Shown here piece after piece: positions 8,336 to 20,226 of a stretch of 41,887 nt of DNA (positions within the stretch are counted from its first letter, which is position 1; every line of letters starts with the position of its first letter). The stretch comes from Steroidobacteraceae bacterium (GTDB lineage: Bacteria; Pseudomonadota; Gammaproteobacteria; Steroidobacterales; Steroidobacteraceae), in assembly GCA_018059685.1 (NCBI GenBank), contig JAGOXN010000002.1:1-41887 (forward strand), read 5' to 3'. The notes beneath the pieces are model-generated. The model was not told the origin of the DNA. It worked only from the letters and a program-made list of their open reading frames with translations, and did not search any database. The translations under genes were made by a program, and so were the position numbers.

Positions 8336-11300
8336 ATGGACCGATCCGCAGGCGATGCAACCGCGACGGGCTTCCTGTACAGCGATGCGGCCGACCTGCA
8401 GACGCCGGTCGGCCGCGCCATCAACGGCGACTTCCTCGCGGACGAGGAGGGCGTCGTGCGGCGGCTCGCGACGGCCGCGCGTCTCGACGACGCGACGTCG
8501 GCGACGATCCAGGCCACGGCTGAGCGCCTGGTCGCCGCCGTGCGCGCCGCGCCTGCCGGGCGCAAGACGGGGCTCGATGCGTTCCTGCGCCAATACGACC
8601 TGTCATCGCAGGAAGGGGTCATCCTCATGTGCCTCGCCGAGGCACTGCTGCGCATTCCGGACGACGAGACCGCCGACCGGCTGATCGCGGACAAGCTCCG
8701 GGCCGGCGACTGGGCGAGCCACCTCGGCGACAGCCAGTCGCTGTTCGTCAACGCGTCGACCTGGGGCCTGATGCTGACCGGTCGCATCGTGAGGCTCGAC
8801 CCGGGTGATCTCGCCGCGCCATCGGGCGCGATGTCGCGCGTGGTCGGACGGATCGGCGAGCCCGTCGTGCGCACGGCGATGCGCCAGGCAATGCGCATCA
8901 TGGGTCACCAGTTCGTCATGGGGCGCACGATTGCGGAGGCGCTCGACAACTCCCTGTCGGGCACCAACCGGCGCTACCGCTACACCTTCGACATGCTCGG
9001 CGAGGCGGCGCTCACGGTCGCGGACGCGGACCGCTACTTCGAGGCCTACGCCAAGGCGATCGGCGCCCTGAAGGCCCGCGTCGGGGAGTATCCGGACGTC
9101 GAGGCACGGCCGAGCATTTCCGTCAAGCTCTCGGCCATGCATCCGCGTTTCGAGCGGGCGCACCGCCGCCGCGTGCTGGCGGAACTGGGACCACGGCTCG
9201 CGGCTCTTTGCGTCGCGGCCCGTGACGGCGGCATCGCGCTCACGCTCGACACCGAAGAGTCGGAGCGGCTCGAGCTCACGCTCGAGCTGCTCGATTCGGC
9301 CTGCCGCGATCCGCGGCTCGATGGCTGGTCGGGATTCGGCATCGCGGTCCAGGCCTACCAGAAGCGCGCGCCCGCGGTCCTGCGCTACCTCATCGATCTC
9401 GCCCGCGAGACCCGCCGCGTCCTGCACGTGCGCCTCGTCAAGGGCGCCTACTGGGACAGCGAGATCAAGCGTGCGCAGGAGCGGGGCCTGCCGGGGTATC
9501 CCGTCTATACCCGCAAGCCGAACACGGACGTGGCGTATCTCGCCTGCGCGCGCCTGATTCTCGAGCAGGGGTCCGGGCTCTATCCGCAGTTCGCCACTCA
9601 CAATGCGCACACGGCCGCCGCCATCCTGCATCTCGCGGAGCGCACGCGGCGGGAGTTCGAGTTCCAGCGGCTGCATGGCATGGGCGAGGATCTCTACGCA
9701 GAGCTCACCCGCAGGGACGGGCTCGCGATGCCTTGCCGCGTGTATGCGCCGGTGGGCGAGCACGAGGACCTGCTGCCGTACCTCGTACGGCGCCTGCTCG
9801 AGAACGGCTCGAACACCTCCTTCGTGAACCGCATCGTCAACGAGAGTGAGCCGATCGAGCAGATCGTCGCGGATCCGGTGCGCCTGGTGGATGGCTCGGC
9901 GCGGGTCGCGCATCCGCGGATCCCGCAGCCGGCGGACATCTACCAGCCGGAACGGCGCAACTCGCGCGGCCTGCAGCTCGCCGACGGTGCGGTGCTCGAG
10001 GATCTCGCGGCGCGCATGCAGCGCGTCGCGCGGCGACCATGGGTCGCGAACCCCGTGGTGTCCGGGCAGGATCTCGACGGGCCAGCGGAGCCGGTGCGCA
10101 ATCCGGCGGACACCGCGCAGATCGTGGGCACGGTCTGTACTGCCACCGCGGACCACGTGAACTCGGCCATCGCCGCCGCTGCGCGGGCGCAGCCGGCGTG
10201 GGATGCCGCGGGCGCCGGGCAGCGCGCGGCCGTCCTCGACCGCGCCGCGGATCTCTTCGACGCCAACCTCGAGGAGCTCGTCTGCATGTGCGTGCGGGAG
10301 GCCGGCAAGACGGTGCCCGACAGCATCGCGGAAGTTCGCGAGGCCGTCGACTTCCTGCGCTACTACGCGGCGCGTGCCCGCGTCGACTTCGGCGCGCCAT
10401 TGCGCATGCCCGGCCCGACGGGCGAGAGCAACGAGGTCTCGCTGCACGGCCGCGGCGTGTTCGCCTGCATCAGTCCGTGGAACTTCCCGCTCGCCATCTT
10501 CACGGGCCAGGTGGCGGCGGCACTGGCGGCCGGAAACACCGTGGTCGCCAAGCCGGCCGAGCAGACGCCACTCGTCGCCGCGCAGGCAGTGCGCCTGTTG
10601 CTGCAGGCGGGCGTGCCGCCGGACGTGCTGCACTTCGTGCCAGGTGACGGTGCCATCGTCGGTGCCCGGCTCGTCGCGGATGCGCGCGTGGCGGGTGTGG
10701 CCTTCACCGGCTCGACCGAGACGGCGCACCTCATCCACCGCGCGCTCGCGGCGCGCGAGGGCGCCATCCCGGTGCTCATCGCCGAGACCGGCGGCCAGAA
10801 CGCCATGATCGTCGACAGCTCGGCGCTGCCGGAGCAGGTGGTGCTCGATGCGGCGTACTCGGCGTTCAACAGCGCGGGACAGCGGTGTTCGGCACTTCGG
10901 GTGCTGTGCGTGCAGGAGGACATCGCGGCCAAGGTGCAGCGGCTGCTGGCCGGCCACATGAACGAACTGGTCGTGGGGAACCCGGCGCTGCTCGCGACCG
11001 ACGTCGGCCCGGCGATCGATGCCCAGGCGCGCGACGTGCTCGAGCGGCACGCCCGCGAGATCGCCCGGGGGGCGCACTGGCAGCATCGCTGCACGCTCGG
11101 TCGCGAGATGGAGCGTGGCACCTTCGTGGCGCCGCTCGCGGTCCAGATTGACTCGCCAGGCGTGCTCGCGCGGGAGGTCTTCGGCCCGATCCTCCATGTG
11201 GTCACCTATCGGGCGCGGGACCTCGAGGCGCTCGTGGACGCGATCAACGCCACCGGCTACGGGCTCACCTTCGGCATCCACAGCCGCATCGACAGCACCG

Positions 11301-11521
11301 TACAGCGGGTCGCGGCCCGTGTCGCGGCGGGCAACGTCTACGTCAACCGCAACATGATCGGCGCCATCGTCGGTACCCAGCCTTTTGGCGGCTGTGGCCT
11401 GTCGGGCACGGGTCCCAAGGCGGGCGGTCCACGCTACCTGCACCGCTTCGCGCATGAGCGCACCCTCACGATCAACACCTCGGCGGTCGGCGGCAACGCG
11501 TCGCTCCTCGCGATGGAGTGA
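8336..11521 (+). CDS. putA: PutA, bifunctional proline dehydrogenase / P5C dehydrogenase
   Basis: PutA oxidises proline to glutamate in two steps with FAD and NAD+, passing P5C through an internal channel; it is membrane-associated. The 1061-residue product has a proline dehydrogenase barrel at about residues 170-500, with RLVKGAYWDSEIKRAQ, HGMGEDLY and RRLLENGSNTSFVNRI. The aldehyde dehydrogenase half (about 550-1040) has catalytic Glu817 (IAETGGQN) and Cys851 (NSAGQRCSALR), 34 residues apart as in the ALDH superfamily. It ends ...SLLAME. The length and N-terminus show no ribbon-helix-helix DNA-binding domain, so unlike E. coli PutA it should not be a self-repressor. It is followed by sdaA after 16 bases. 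Confidence 0.97.
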   Translation: MDRSAGDATATGFLYSDAADLQTPVGRAINGDFLADEEGVVRRLATAARLDDATSATIQATAERLVAAVRAAPAGRKTGLDAFLRQYDLSSQEGVILMCLAEALLRIPDDETADRLIADKLRAGDWASHLGDSQSLFVNASTWGLMLTGRIVRLDPGDLAAPSGAMSRVVGRIGEPVVRTAMRQAMRIMGHQFVMGRTIAEALDNSLSGTNRRYRYTFDMLGEAALTVADADRYFEAYAKAIGALKARVGEYPDVEARPSISVKLSAMHPRFERAHRRRVLAELGPRLAALCVAARDGGIALTLDTEESERLELTLELLDSACRDPRLDGWSGFGIAVQAYQKRAPAVLRYLIDLARETRRVLHVRLVKGAYWDSEIKRAQERGLPGYPVYTRKPNTDVAYLACARLILEQGSGLYPQFATHNAHTAAAILHLAERTRREFEFQRLHGMGEDLYAELTRRDGLAMPCRVYAPVGEHEDLLPYLVRRLLENGSNTSFVNRIVNESEPIEQIVADPVRLVDGSARVAHPRIPQPADIYQPERRNSRGLQLADGAVLEDLAARMQRVARRPWVANPVVSGQDLDGPAEPVRNPADTAQIVGTVCTATADHVNSAIAAAARAQPAWDAAGAGQRAAVLDRAADLFDANLEELVCMCVREAGKTVPDSIAEVREAVDFLRYYAARARVDFGAPLRMPGPTGESNEVSLHGRGVFACISPWNFPLAIFTGQVAAALAAGNTVVAKPAEQTPLVAAQAVRLLLQAGVPPDVLHFVPGDGAIVGARLVADARVAGVAFTGSTETAHLIHRALAAREGAIPVLIAETGGQNAMIVDSSALPEQVVLDAAYSAFNSAGQRCSALRVLCVQEDIAAKVQRLLAGHMNELVVGNPALLATDVGPAIDAQARDVLERHAREIARGAHWQHRCTLGREMERGTFVAPLAVQIDSPGVLAREVFGPILHVVTYRARDLEALVDAINATGYGLTFGIHSRIDSTVQRVAARVAAGNVYVNRNMIGAIVGTQPFGGCGLSGTGPKAGGPRYLHRFAHERTLTINTSAVGGNASLLAME

Positions 11522-11537
11522 ACGCGGGATCGAACGC

Positions 11538-12908
<1,371 letters not shown>

Positions 12909-12928
12909 ACCGGGCGGAGGCCTGAACA

Positions 12929-13633
12929 ATGGACCAGACGGGACGGGTCGTGGTGGTGACCGGCGCATTCGGGGCGCTGGGGTCGGCGGTCGCGCGTGCA
13001 TTCGCCGCGCGCGGCGCAAGGGTGGCGCTGCTCGACGTCGCGCCGCAGCCTGCGCCGCCGCTGCGTGCGGAATTCGGCAACGGCCACCTGCTGCTCGGCG
13101 GCGTCGACCTGAGCGAGATGGAGGACACCCGCAAGGCCATGGCGGCGGTCGCGATGCGCTTCGGTGGCATCGACGTGCTCGTCAACGTCGCCGGCGGCTT
13201 CCGCTGGCAGACGCTCGCGGACGGCGAAGTCGAGACCTGGGACCAGCTCTACTCGATGAACCTGCGCACGGCCGTCGTGAGCTGCAAGGCGGCGCTGCCC
13301 GCGCTGATCGAGCGCGGCCGCGGCCGCATCGTCAATGTCGGTGCGGGCGCCGCGGCGAGGGCGGCCGCGGGCATGGGCGCCTATGCGGCGTCGAAGTCCG
13401 GGGTGCAGCGCCTGACGGAGAGCCTGAGCGAGGAGGTCAAGGACCACGGCATCACCGTCAATGCGATACTGCCCGGCACGATCGATACGCCACGCAACCG
13501 GGCCGACATGCCGGACGCGGACTTCAGCCGCTGGGTGCAGCCCGAAGGTATCGCCGAGGTGATCGTGTTCCTCGCGTCCGAGGCTGCGGGCGCCGTCACC
13601 GGCGCGGCGATTCCGGTGGCGGGACGAGGCTAG
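12929..13633 (+). CDS. short-chain dehydrogenase/reductase (SDR), substrate unknown
   Basis: The 234-residue protein is a classical SDR Rossmann fold: the cofactor loop TGAFGALG is at residues 11-18, NVAGG at 86-90 and the catalytic YAASK at 152-156. The residue 13 before the catalytic Tyr, normally Ser, falls in the run NVGAGAAA (Ala139), so the usual catalytic Ser seems absent. An acidic Asp36 (LLDV) at the end of strand 2 suggests NAD(H) preference. The substrate cannot be predicted. It follows sdaA by 20 bases and its TAG stop overlaps the stop of sixA on the other strand through a shared CTAG. Confidence 0.85.
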   Translation: MDQTGRVVVVTGAFGALGSAVARAFAARGARVALLDVAPQPAPPLRAEFGNGHLLLGGVDLSEMEDTRKAMAAVAMRFGGIDVLVNVAGGFRWQTLADGEVETWDQLYSMNLRTAVVSCKAALPALIERGRGRIVNVGAGAAARAAAGMGAYAASKSGVQRLTESLSEEVKDHGITVNAILPGTIDTPRNRADMPDADFSRWVQPEGIAEVIVFLASEAAGAVTGAAIPVAGRG

Positions 13634-14127
13634 ACGACGTTTTTCGGGTAGTCGAACTCGGCTTCCCGACCGCTTTGCCAGTCGAGGTCGGCCCAGTCCG
13701 CGACGTCGAACTCGGCGGTGAAGATGGCGCAGGTCGGCATGTTGTCGATCTGGTCGCCCGCGGAGAGCCGGTTCGCGAAATCCGTGATGCCGGGATTGTG
13801 GCCGAAGACCATCAGGTGCCGCGACGTGCCGCCGAGCTCGCGGATCACCGCGAGCATTTCCACCGGGCCCGCGAGGTAGAGGCGCTCGTCCTGGCGCACC
13901 CGGGCCGCCGGCACCTTGAGGTCGCGCGCCATGATGGAGGCGGTCGTGAGGGCACGCACCGCGGGGCTCGTGAGGACGAGGTCCGGCTTGAGCTTGCGCG
14001 CGCGCAGCCGCCGCGCCATTTCCGGCGCGTCGCGCTGGCCGCGCCGGTTGATCGGCCGGTCCCAGTCGGGCTGGCCCGGAAGCGACCAGTCCGACTTGGC
14101 GTGTCGCACCAGCGTGAGACGCCTCAC
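13630..14127 (-). CDS. sixA: SixA, phosphohistidine phosphatase
   Basis: SixA-type phosphatases remove phosphate from phosphohistidine; in E. coli the targets include ArcB and the nitrogen phosphotransferase protein NPr. The 165-residue product opens MRRLTLVRHAKSDW with the RHG catalytic motif (His9) and has the second catalytic His in VFGHNPGITDF (about residue 109). A GTG start at 14127 is used; it overlaps the Rieske gene stop as GTGA, so translation is probably coupled. This makes sixA the last gene of the suf operon, an unusual partner. Its stop overlaps the SDR stop. The frame is open further upstream, but that would run through the Rieske gene. Confidence 0.92.
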   Translation of the reverse strand: MRRLTLVRHAKSDWSLPGQPDWDRPINRRGQRDAPEMARRLRARKLKPDLVLTSPAVRALTTASIMARDLKVPAARVRQDERLYLAGPVEMLAVIRELGGTSRHLMVFGHNPGITDFANRLSAGDQIDNMPTCAIFTAEFDVADWADLDWQSGREAEFDYPKNVV

Positions 14128-14432
14128 TCGCCTCGCACCTCGACCCGTCCATCGACGACGCGGGTTTCGTAGCGGCGGACGGCCTCGTATGCGGGCGGCG
14201 TCAATGCCGCGCCCGAGCGCAGCGAGAAGCGTGCACCGTGGCGCGGGCAGACGACCTCGTGGTTCTCGACGACGCCCCCCGCGAGGCCACCGCCGTCGTG
14301 GGTGCACACGTCTTCTATGGCGAAGTACTCGCCGTCCACGTTGAATACCGCGACCAGGGCGCCATCGACCTCGACCGTGGCGTAGTCGCCGGGCGGGATC
14401 GCCGAGGCAGGCGCGACCGCGATCCAGCTCAC
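14124..14432 (-). CDS. Rieske [2Fe-2S] ferredoxin-like protein
   Basis: The 102-residue product is a stand-alone Rieske domain. Cluster ligands are CTH (in EDVCTHDGGGL) and CPRH (in EVVCPRHGARFSL), i.e. Cys-x-His and Cys-x2-His. Such small Rieske proteins serve as electron carriers, often for oxygenases, but in suf operons of gammaproteobacteria they are found without an oxygenase and may act in Fe-S assembly or repair. The GTG start at 14432 overlaps the sufT stop (ATGATGTGA), and its own TGA overlaps the sixA GTG, so sufT, this gene and sixA are translationally coupled. Confidence 0.9.
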   Translation of the reverse strand: MSWIAVAPASAIPPGDYATVEVDGALVAVFNVDGEYFAIEDVCTHDGGGLAGGVVENHEVVCPRHGARFSLRSGAALTPPAYEAVRRYETRVVDGRVEVRGE

Positions 14433-14977
14433 ATCATCCCCGTCTGCAGTCGTGCCGCCTCCGACATCATCGACGGGTTCCACGGCGGATCGAACACGAG
14501 TTCGACGTCCGCGCGCTTGACCGTCGGGATGACCTCGACCTTGTCGCGCACGTCCTGCACCAGCACCTCGCCCATGCCGCAGCCGGGCGCGGTCAGGGTC
14601 ATGGTCACGGCCACGATGCGCCCGTCGTCCTCGGGCGTCACCTCGCATGAGTAGACCAGGCCGAGGTCAACCACGTTGATCGGGATCTCCGGGTCATAGC
14701 AGGTCTTCATCTGCCGCCACGCGAGCTCTTTCACGTCTTCGTCGCTCGCGTTCGGCGGGAGCTGCGGCACGTCGCCCGCTTCCTTCCCGATCGCGTCCCC
14801 GTCCTTGCCGGCGATGCGGAACAGGTTACCCTCGACGTACACGGTGAAGCTGCCGCCGAGGGCCTGGGTGATGAAGCCTTCCTGGCCAGTGCGCAGCTTC
14901 ACGGGGATTCCCGCCGGGACCATGATCGCGTCCACGTCGCGCGTGAGGCGGACCGGTTCGTTGTCAGCTCGATACAC
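14429..14977 (-). CDS. sufT: SufT, Fe-S assembly protein (DUF59/MIP18 family)
   Basis: SufT proteins help cluster maturation, especially for demanding Fe-S targets or under high demand. The 182-residue product has an N-terminal extension of about 75 residues (VPAGIPVKLRTGQEGFITQALGGSFTVYVEGNLFRI) typical of the TIGR-type SufT, then the DUF59 domain with DPEIPINVVDLGLVYSCEV and TLTAPGCGMGEVL containing the conserved Cys. It follows sufU with a 21-base gap. No SufA-type A-carrier gene is present in this operon, so SufT may cover late delivery steps. Confidence 0.92.
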   Translation of the reverse strand: MYRADNEPVRLTRDVDAIMVPAGIPVKLRTGQEGFITQALGGSFTVYVEGNLFRIAGKDGDAIGKEAGDVPQLPPNASDEDVKELAWRQMKTCYDPEIPINVVDLGLVYSCEVTPEDDGRIVAVTMTLTAPGCGMGEVLVQDVRDKVEVIPTVKRADVELVFDPPWNPSMMSEAARLQTGMM

Positions 14978-14998
14978 GTTCGGCTCCGGACCCTGCGG

Positions 14999-15445
14999 TC
15001 ACTCGGTCGAGACCGGCGCCGCCTCGCGATGGAGCGCGGCGTCCAGCGTATGCCAGCACAGGCTTGCGCACTTCACGCGCGCGGGGAACTCACGTACACC
15101 CGAGAGCGCCCCGAGCTTGCCGATCGCGGCGACGTCGACCACGGCGTCGTCGCGCGTCAGGAGATCGTGTACGGCCTCGAAGAGCCGTTCCGCGTCCGGC
15201 ACGCTGCGGCCCTTGATGCTCTCGGTCAGGAGCGAAGCCGAGGCCACCGAGATCGCGCAGCCGGAGCCCTGGAATGCGACGTCGCTGATGGTGTCCCCGT
15301 CGAGCTTGACGTAGAGCGTCAGGCGATCGCCACACAGCGGATTGAAGCCCTCCGCGTGCCGGTCCGCATCAGGCATCGGCCGGAAGTTCCGCGGATTGCG
15401 GTTGTGATCGACGATCACGTCGCGGTAGAGGTCCTTGAGATCCAT
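14999..15445 (-). CDS. sufU: SufU, SUF-type scaffold / sulfur acceptor protein
   Basis: SufU accepts sulfur from SufS and, in Firmicutes, is a zinc-dependent sulfurtransferase replacing SufE. The 148-residue product shows the conserved residues in order: NPLCGDRL (Cys and Asp), GSGCAISVASASLL, and RVKCASLCW. The segment between the second and third Cys is longer than in IscU, as expected for the SufU branch. ATG 15445 overlaps the sufS stop by one base (TGATG). No sufE is present in the operon, so SufU is the likely partner of SufS here. Confidence 0.93.
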   Translation of the reverse strand: MDLKDLYRDVIVDHNRNPRNFRPMPDADRHAEGFNPLCGDRLTLYVKLDGDTISDVAFQGSGCAISVASASLLTESIKGRSVPDAERLFEAVHDLLTRDDAVVDVAAIGKLGALSGVREFPARVKCASLCWHTLDAALHREAAPVSTE

Positions 15446-16710
15446 CAGCCGAGCATCTCCCGCGCCACGTGGAGCGCATCGACGAGGCGGTCGACCTCCG
15501 CGCGCGTATTGTAGAAGGCGAAGGATGCCCGTGCGGTCGCCGGCACCCCATAGAAGTCCATGACGGGCATGGCACAGTGGTGGCCGGTGCGGATGGCGAC
15601 TCCCTCGTGGTCGAGGATCGTGCCGAGGTCGTGCGGATGGAGGCCCTCGACCGTGAACGAGACGACCGCGGCCTTCTCCGGCGCCGTGCCGACGATGACG
15701 AGGCCCGGGAACTCCAGCAGGCGTCGCGTGGCGTACGCGAGGAGGTCCTGCTCGGCCGCCGCGATGCGCTCGAGACCGATGGCTTCGAGGTAATCGACCG
15801 CCGCACCGAGTCCGACCGCACCGGCGATGTGGGGCGTGCCCGCCTCGAACCTGTAGGGCAGCGCGTTGTAGACGGTCCGCTCGAAGCTCACTGCCAGGAT
15901 CATGTCTCCGCCGCCCTGCCAGGGCGGCATGTCGGCGAGCAGGGTCTCCCTGCCGTAGAGCACGCCGATTCCGGTGGGCCCGCACATCTTGTGGCCCGAG
16001 AAACAGTAGAAATCGCAGTCGAGTGACTGGACGTCGACCGGCAGGTGCGGCGCGGCCTGTGCACCGTCGAGCAGCACGGGAATGCCACGCTGTCGTGCCG
16101 CCGCAATGAAGCGCCGTACCGGCACGACCGTGCCGAGCGCGTTCGATACGTGCGCGAGGGCGACGAGGCGGGTGCGCTCCGAAAGCAGCTGCACGTATGC
16201 CTCGAAATCCACTTCGCCCGACCGCGTGATCGGGACCACTCGCAGCTTCGCTCCGGTCTGCTCGCAAACCATCTGCCAGGGAACGATGTTGGCGTGGTGC
16301 TCGAGCCACGAGATCAGTATCTCGTCGCCGGGCGCGAGCCGCGGCCGCGCGTAGCTCTGCGCGACCAGGTTGATCGCCTCGGTCGTGCCGCGGACGAAGA
16401 TTACCTCGCGCGTGGAGCGGGCGTTCACGAAGCGGCGCAGTGTCTCGCGGGCCCCCTCGAACAGGTCGGTCGCCTCCTGGCTCAGGGTGTGCACGCCGCG
16501 GTGCACGTTGGCGTGTGTCGTCTCGTAGTAGCGGGAGATCGAGTCGATGACCGACTGCGGACGCTGGCTCGAAGCCGCATTGTCGAGATAGCAGAGCGGC
16601 CGGCCGTTCACCCGGCGGCCGAGCACCGGGAAGTCGCGGCGCACTGCCTCGACGTCCAGGTCTCCCGGGCGGCGCGCCTGCGCCCTGGCTGTGGCCGGGG
16701 CCGCGCTCAT
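15445..16710 (-). CDS. sufS: SufS, cysteine desulfurase
   Basis: SufS is a PLP enzyme that takes sulfur from cysteine as a persulfide for cluster assembly. The 421-residue product has the PLP lysine in FSGHKMCGPTG, the His stack residue in EHHANIVPW, and the catalytic Cys loop RTGHHCAMPVMDFYG, typical of group II (SufS/CsdA) desulfurases. ATG 16710 overlaps the sufD TGA as ATGA. The N-terminal extension of about 20 residues before the conserved DVEAVRRDFPVLGR is low complexity. Confidence 0.96.
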   Translation of the reverse strand: MSAAPATARAQARRPGDLDVEAVRRDFPVLGRRVNGRPLCYLDNAASSQRPQSVIDSISRYYETTHANVHRGVHTLSQEATDLFEGARETLRRFVNARSTREVIFVRGTTEAINLVAQSYARPRLAPGDEILISWLEHHANIVPWQMVCEQTGAKLRVVPITRSGEVDFEAYVQLLSERTRLVALAHVSNALGTVVPVRRFIAAARQRGIPVLLDGAQAAPHLPVDVQSLDCDFYCFSGHKMCGPTGIGVLYGRETLLADMPPWQGGGDMILAVSFERTVYNALPYRFEAGTPHIAGAVGLGAAVDYLEAIGLERIAAAEQDLLAYATRRLLEFPGLVIVGTAPEKAAVVSFTVEGLHPHDLGTILDHEGVAIRTGHHCAMPVMDFYGVPATARASFAFYNTRAEVDRLVDALHVAREMLG

Positions 16711-18004
16711 GTCGCCTCCAGCAGCCGCGCGAGGCGCGCGTCGAATGCGTCGTGCACGGCCGCGGCGAAACGCGGCTGGTCCATTCGCGAGAGGACTGCG
16801 GCCACGAATGCGCGGGTGAGGGCGCTGCGCGCCTCCTCGACACTCAGGCCCCGCGAGCGCAGGTAGAACACGGCGGCCGGGTCGAGCTGCCCGGTCGTCG
16901 CGCCGTGGCTGCACTGGACGTCATCCGCGTAGATCTCGAGCTCCGGCTTGGTATCGATTTCCGCCCCGGGCGTGAGCAGAAGGTTGCGGCTCGACTGTCG
17001 CGCGTTCGATTGCTGTGCCCCCTGGTGCACCACGGCCTTGCCGTTGAACACCGCGCGGCCGCGCCCGGCGGCGATGCCGCGGTAGTCCTGCAGGCTCCGC
17101 GTGCCCGGTGCGAGGTGATCGACTCGCACGTGCGTGTCGAGGTGGCGCGTACCGTCGGCAAGGAACAGGCCGGTCAGTTCCGCTGCGGCGCCCGGGGCCG
17201 CGAGGCGCGCGTGGAGGTCGAGCCTGGCGAGCGAGCCGCCGAGCTGCGCATCGTGCACGACGAGCAGGCCGCGCTGGCCGATCGTCGCGTCGATGCGCTC
17301 GATCTGGAACGCCTTCGCCCCCTGCGTCTGCAGGCGATACAGGTGCAGCACCGCATCGGAGCCAACCTCGACGTCGACGAAGGCGTTCACGAAGCGCTCG
17401 GTCGCATCGTCCCCGACGTGATGCAGGACGATGCGTGCCTCGCTGCCGGCGGCGGCACGGATGCGGATACGGGGATGCGACATCTGGCCGGTCTCTCCGG
17501 AGGCGAGCAGCGTCACCTGCAGGGCCGGCGTCGAACGCGCACCTGATTCGACGTCGATGACGAGGGCGTCCGGACAAAGTGCCGAATTGAGTGCGGTGAA
17601 CCGTCCCGTGCCGCCATCGGCCGCGACGCGCAGCAGCGCTCCCGGCGCCTCACCGTCGCGGATCGCTTCGGCGAGCGTCCGAACGCGCAGGCCCGCGGGC
17701 GGTGCAGCCGTGGGCGAGGCATCGGGAGCGACCTCGCCGTTGAACATCAGGATCCGGTGGTCGGCCAGTGGCGAGGGCACGACGGTGGCGGAAGGCGCGA
17801 TGCCCGGGGTGGCGACTTGGAATCGGCGGCCCGCCAGTCGCCGCAGGCTCGTGTATTTCCACGCCTCGTCGCGCTCGCCGGGGAAGCCGAGCTCGGCAAA
17901 GCGCGCGAACGCCGTGGCGCGCGCGGCCGCGGGCCCTGTTCGGGCCTGCATGGTCTCGAACGCCGCCGAGTAGGCGGCCAGCGCATCGGCCTGCACGACG
18001 GCGT

Positions 18005-18008
<4 letters not shown>
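16707..18008 (-). CDS. sufD: SufD, Fe-S cluster scaffold subunit
   Basis: SufD pairs with SufB in the SufBC2D scaffold complex that assembles the cluster. The 433-residue product has the N-terminal helical segment with GFPGERDEAWKYTSLRRL, a central right-handed beta-helix, and the C-terminal motif KPELEIYADDVQCSHGATTGQLDPAAVFYLRSRG. ATG 18008 overlaps the sufC stop (ATGA). Neighbours and length (E. coli SufD 423) support the call. Confidence 0.96.
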
Positions 18009-18760
<752 letters not shown>

Positions 18761-18777
18761 GTGTCTGGTTCCACCAT

Positions 18778-20223
18778 TCAGCCGACGGCGCCCTCGAGGC
18801 TCACCGACAGCAGGTTCTGGGCCTCGACCGCGAACTCCATGGGCAGCTCCTTGAAGACTGCCTTGCAGAAGCCGTTAACGATCATGTTGACGGCGTCCTC
18901 CTCGGAGATGCCGCGGCTGCGGCAATAGAAGAGCTGGTCGTCCGCGATCTTCGAGGTGGTCGCCTCGTGCTCGACCACCGCGCCTGGATTGCGGATTTCC
19001 ATGTAGGGAAAGGTGTGCGCGCCGCAGCGGTCGCCCATGAGCAGCGAATCGCACTGCGTGTAGTTGCGCGCTCCCTCAGCCGTCGGGAGGATCTTGACGA
19101 GGCCGCGGTAGGTATTCTGGCCGCGTCCCGCCGAGATGCCCTTTGAGACGATCGTGCTGCGGGTGTTGCGGCCGATGTGGATCATCTTGGTGCCGGTGTC
19201 CGCCTGCTGGCAGTTGTTCGCGAGGGCGACGGAGTAGAACTCCCCGACCGAGTTCTCGCCGGTCAGCACGCAGCTCGGGTACTTCCACGTAATGGCGGAG
19301 CCCGTCTCGACCTGCGTCCAGCTGATGCGGGAATTCGCGCCGCGGCACTCGCCGCGCTTGGTGACGAAGTTGTAGATGCCGCCGCGTCCTTCCTCGTCGC
19401 CCGGGTACCAGTTCTGCACCGTCGAGTACTTGATGTTCGCACCCGTGAGCGCGACGAGCTCGACGACCGCGGCGTGGAGCTGGTTCTCGTCGCGCATCGG
19501 TGCCGTACAGCCCTCGAGGTAGCTCACGTGGCTGCCCTCTTCGGCGATGATGAGCGTGCGCTCGAACTGCCCGGTGTTGGCGGCATTGATGCGGAAATAC
19601 GTCGAGAGCTCCATCGGACAGCGCACGCCACGCGGGACATAGACGAACGAGCCATCGGAGAACACCGCCGAGTTGAGCGTGGCGAAGAAGTTGTCGGTGT
19701 AGGGCACCACGCTGCCGAGGTACTGCTCGACGAGGGCAGGGTGGTCGCGCACGGCGTCGGAGAACGGGCAGAAGATGACGCCGGCCCTGGCGAGCTTCTC
19801 CTTGAACGTGGTCGCGACCGAGACGCTGTCGAACACCGCATCCACCGCGACCCCCGCGAGCCGGGCCCGTTCGTGCAGCGGTACGCCGAGCTTTTCGTAA
19901 GTGGCGAGGAGTTTCGGGTCGACTTCCTCGAGGCTCTTTGGCCCGTCCTTCTTCTTCGGCGCCGAGTAGTAGGAGATCGCCTGGTAATCGATCGGTGCAA
20001 TCCGCAGGTGAGCCCATTGGGGCGCCTCGATGCCGACCCAGTGACGGAAGGCGCGGAGACGCCAGTCGAGCATGAACTGCGGTTCGCCCTTCTTGCGCGA
20101 GATGAGGCGGATCACGTCCTCGTCGAGACCCGGAGGCATCGTGTCCGACTCGATGTCGGTGACGAAGCCGTGCCGGTATTTCTGGCCGACGATCTCTTCG
20201 AGGTCGTTGCTGGTGGTCGACAT
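18778..20223 (-). CDS. sufB: SufB, Fe-S cluster scaffold subunit
   Basis: SufB is the sulfur-accepting subunit of SufBC2D. The 481-residue product has the family segments [39 protein letters not shown] and the C-terminal [32 protein letters not shown]. Its start is 3 bases after the stop of the Rrf2 regulator, showing tight co-transcription. Confidence 0.97.
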   Translation of the reverse strand: MSTTSNDLEEIVGQKYRHGFVTDIESDTMPPGLDEDVIRLISRKKGEPQFMLDWRLRAFRHWVGIEAPQWAHLRIAPIDYQAISYYSAPKKKDGPKSLEEVDPKLLATYEKLGVPLHERARLAGVAVDAVFDSVSVATTFKEKLARAGVIFCPFSDAVRDHPALVEQYLGSVVPYTDNFFATLNSAVFSDGSFVYVPRGVRCPMELSTYFRINAANTGQFERTLIIAEEGSHVSYLEGCTAPMRDENQLHAAVVELVALTGANIKYSTVQNWYPGDEEGRGGIYNFVTKRGECRGANSRISWTQVETGSAITWKYPSCVLTGENSVGEFYSVALANNCQQADTGTKMIHIGRNTRSTIVSKGISAGRGQNTYRGLVKILPTAEGARNYTQCDSLLMGDRCGAHTFPYMEIRNPGAVVEHEATTSKIADDQLFYCRSRGISEEDAVNMIVNGFCKAVFKELPMEFAVEAQNLLSVSLEGAVG

Positions 20224-20226
20224 CGA

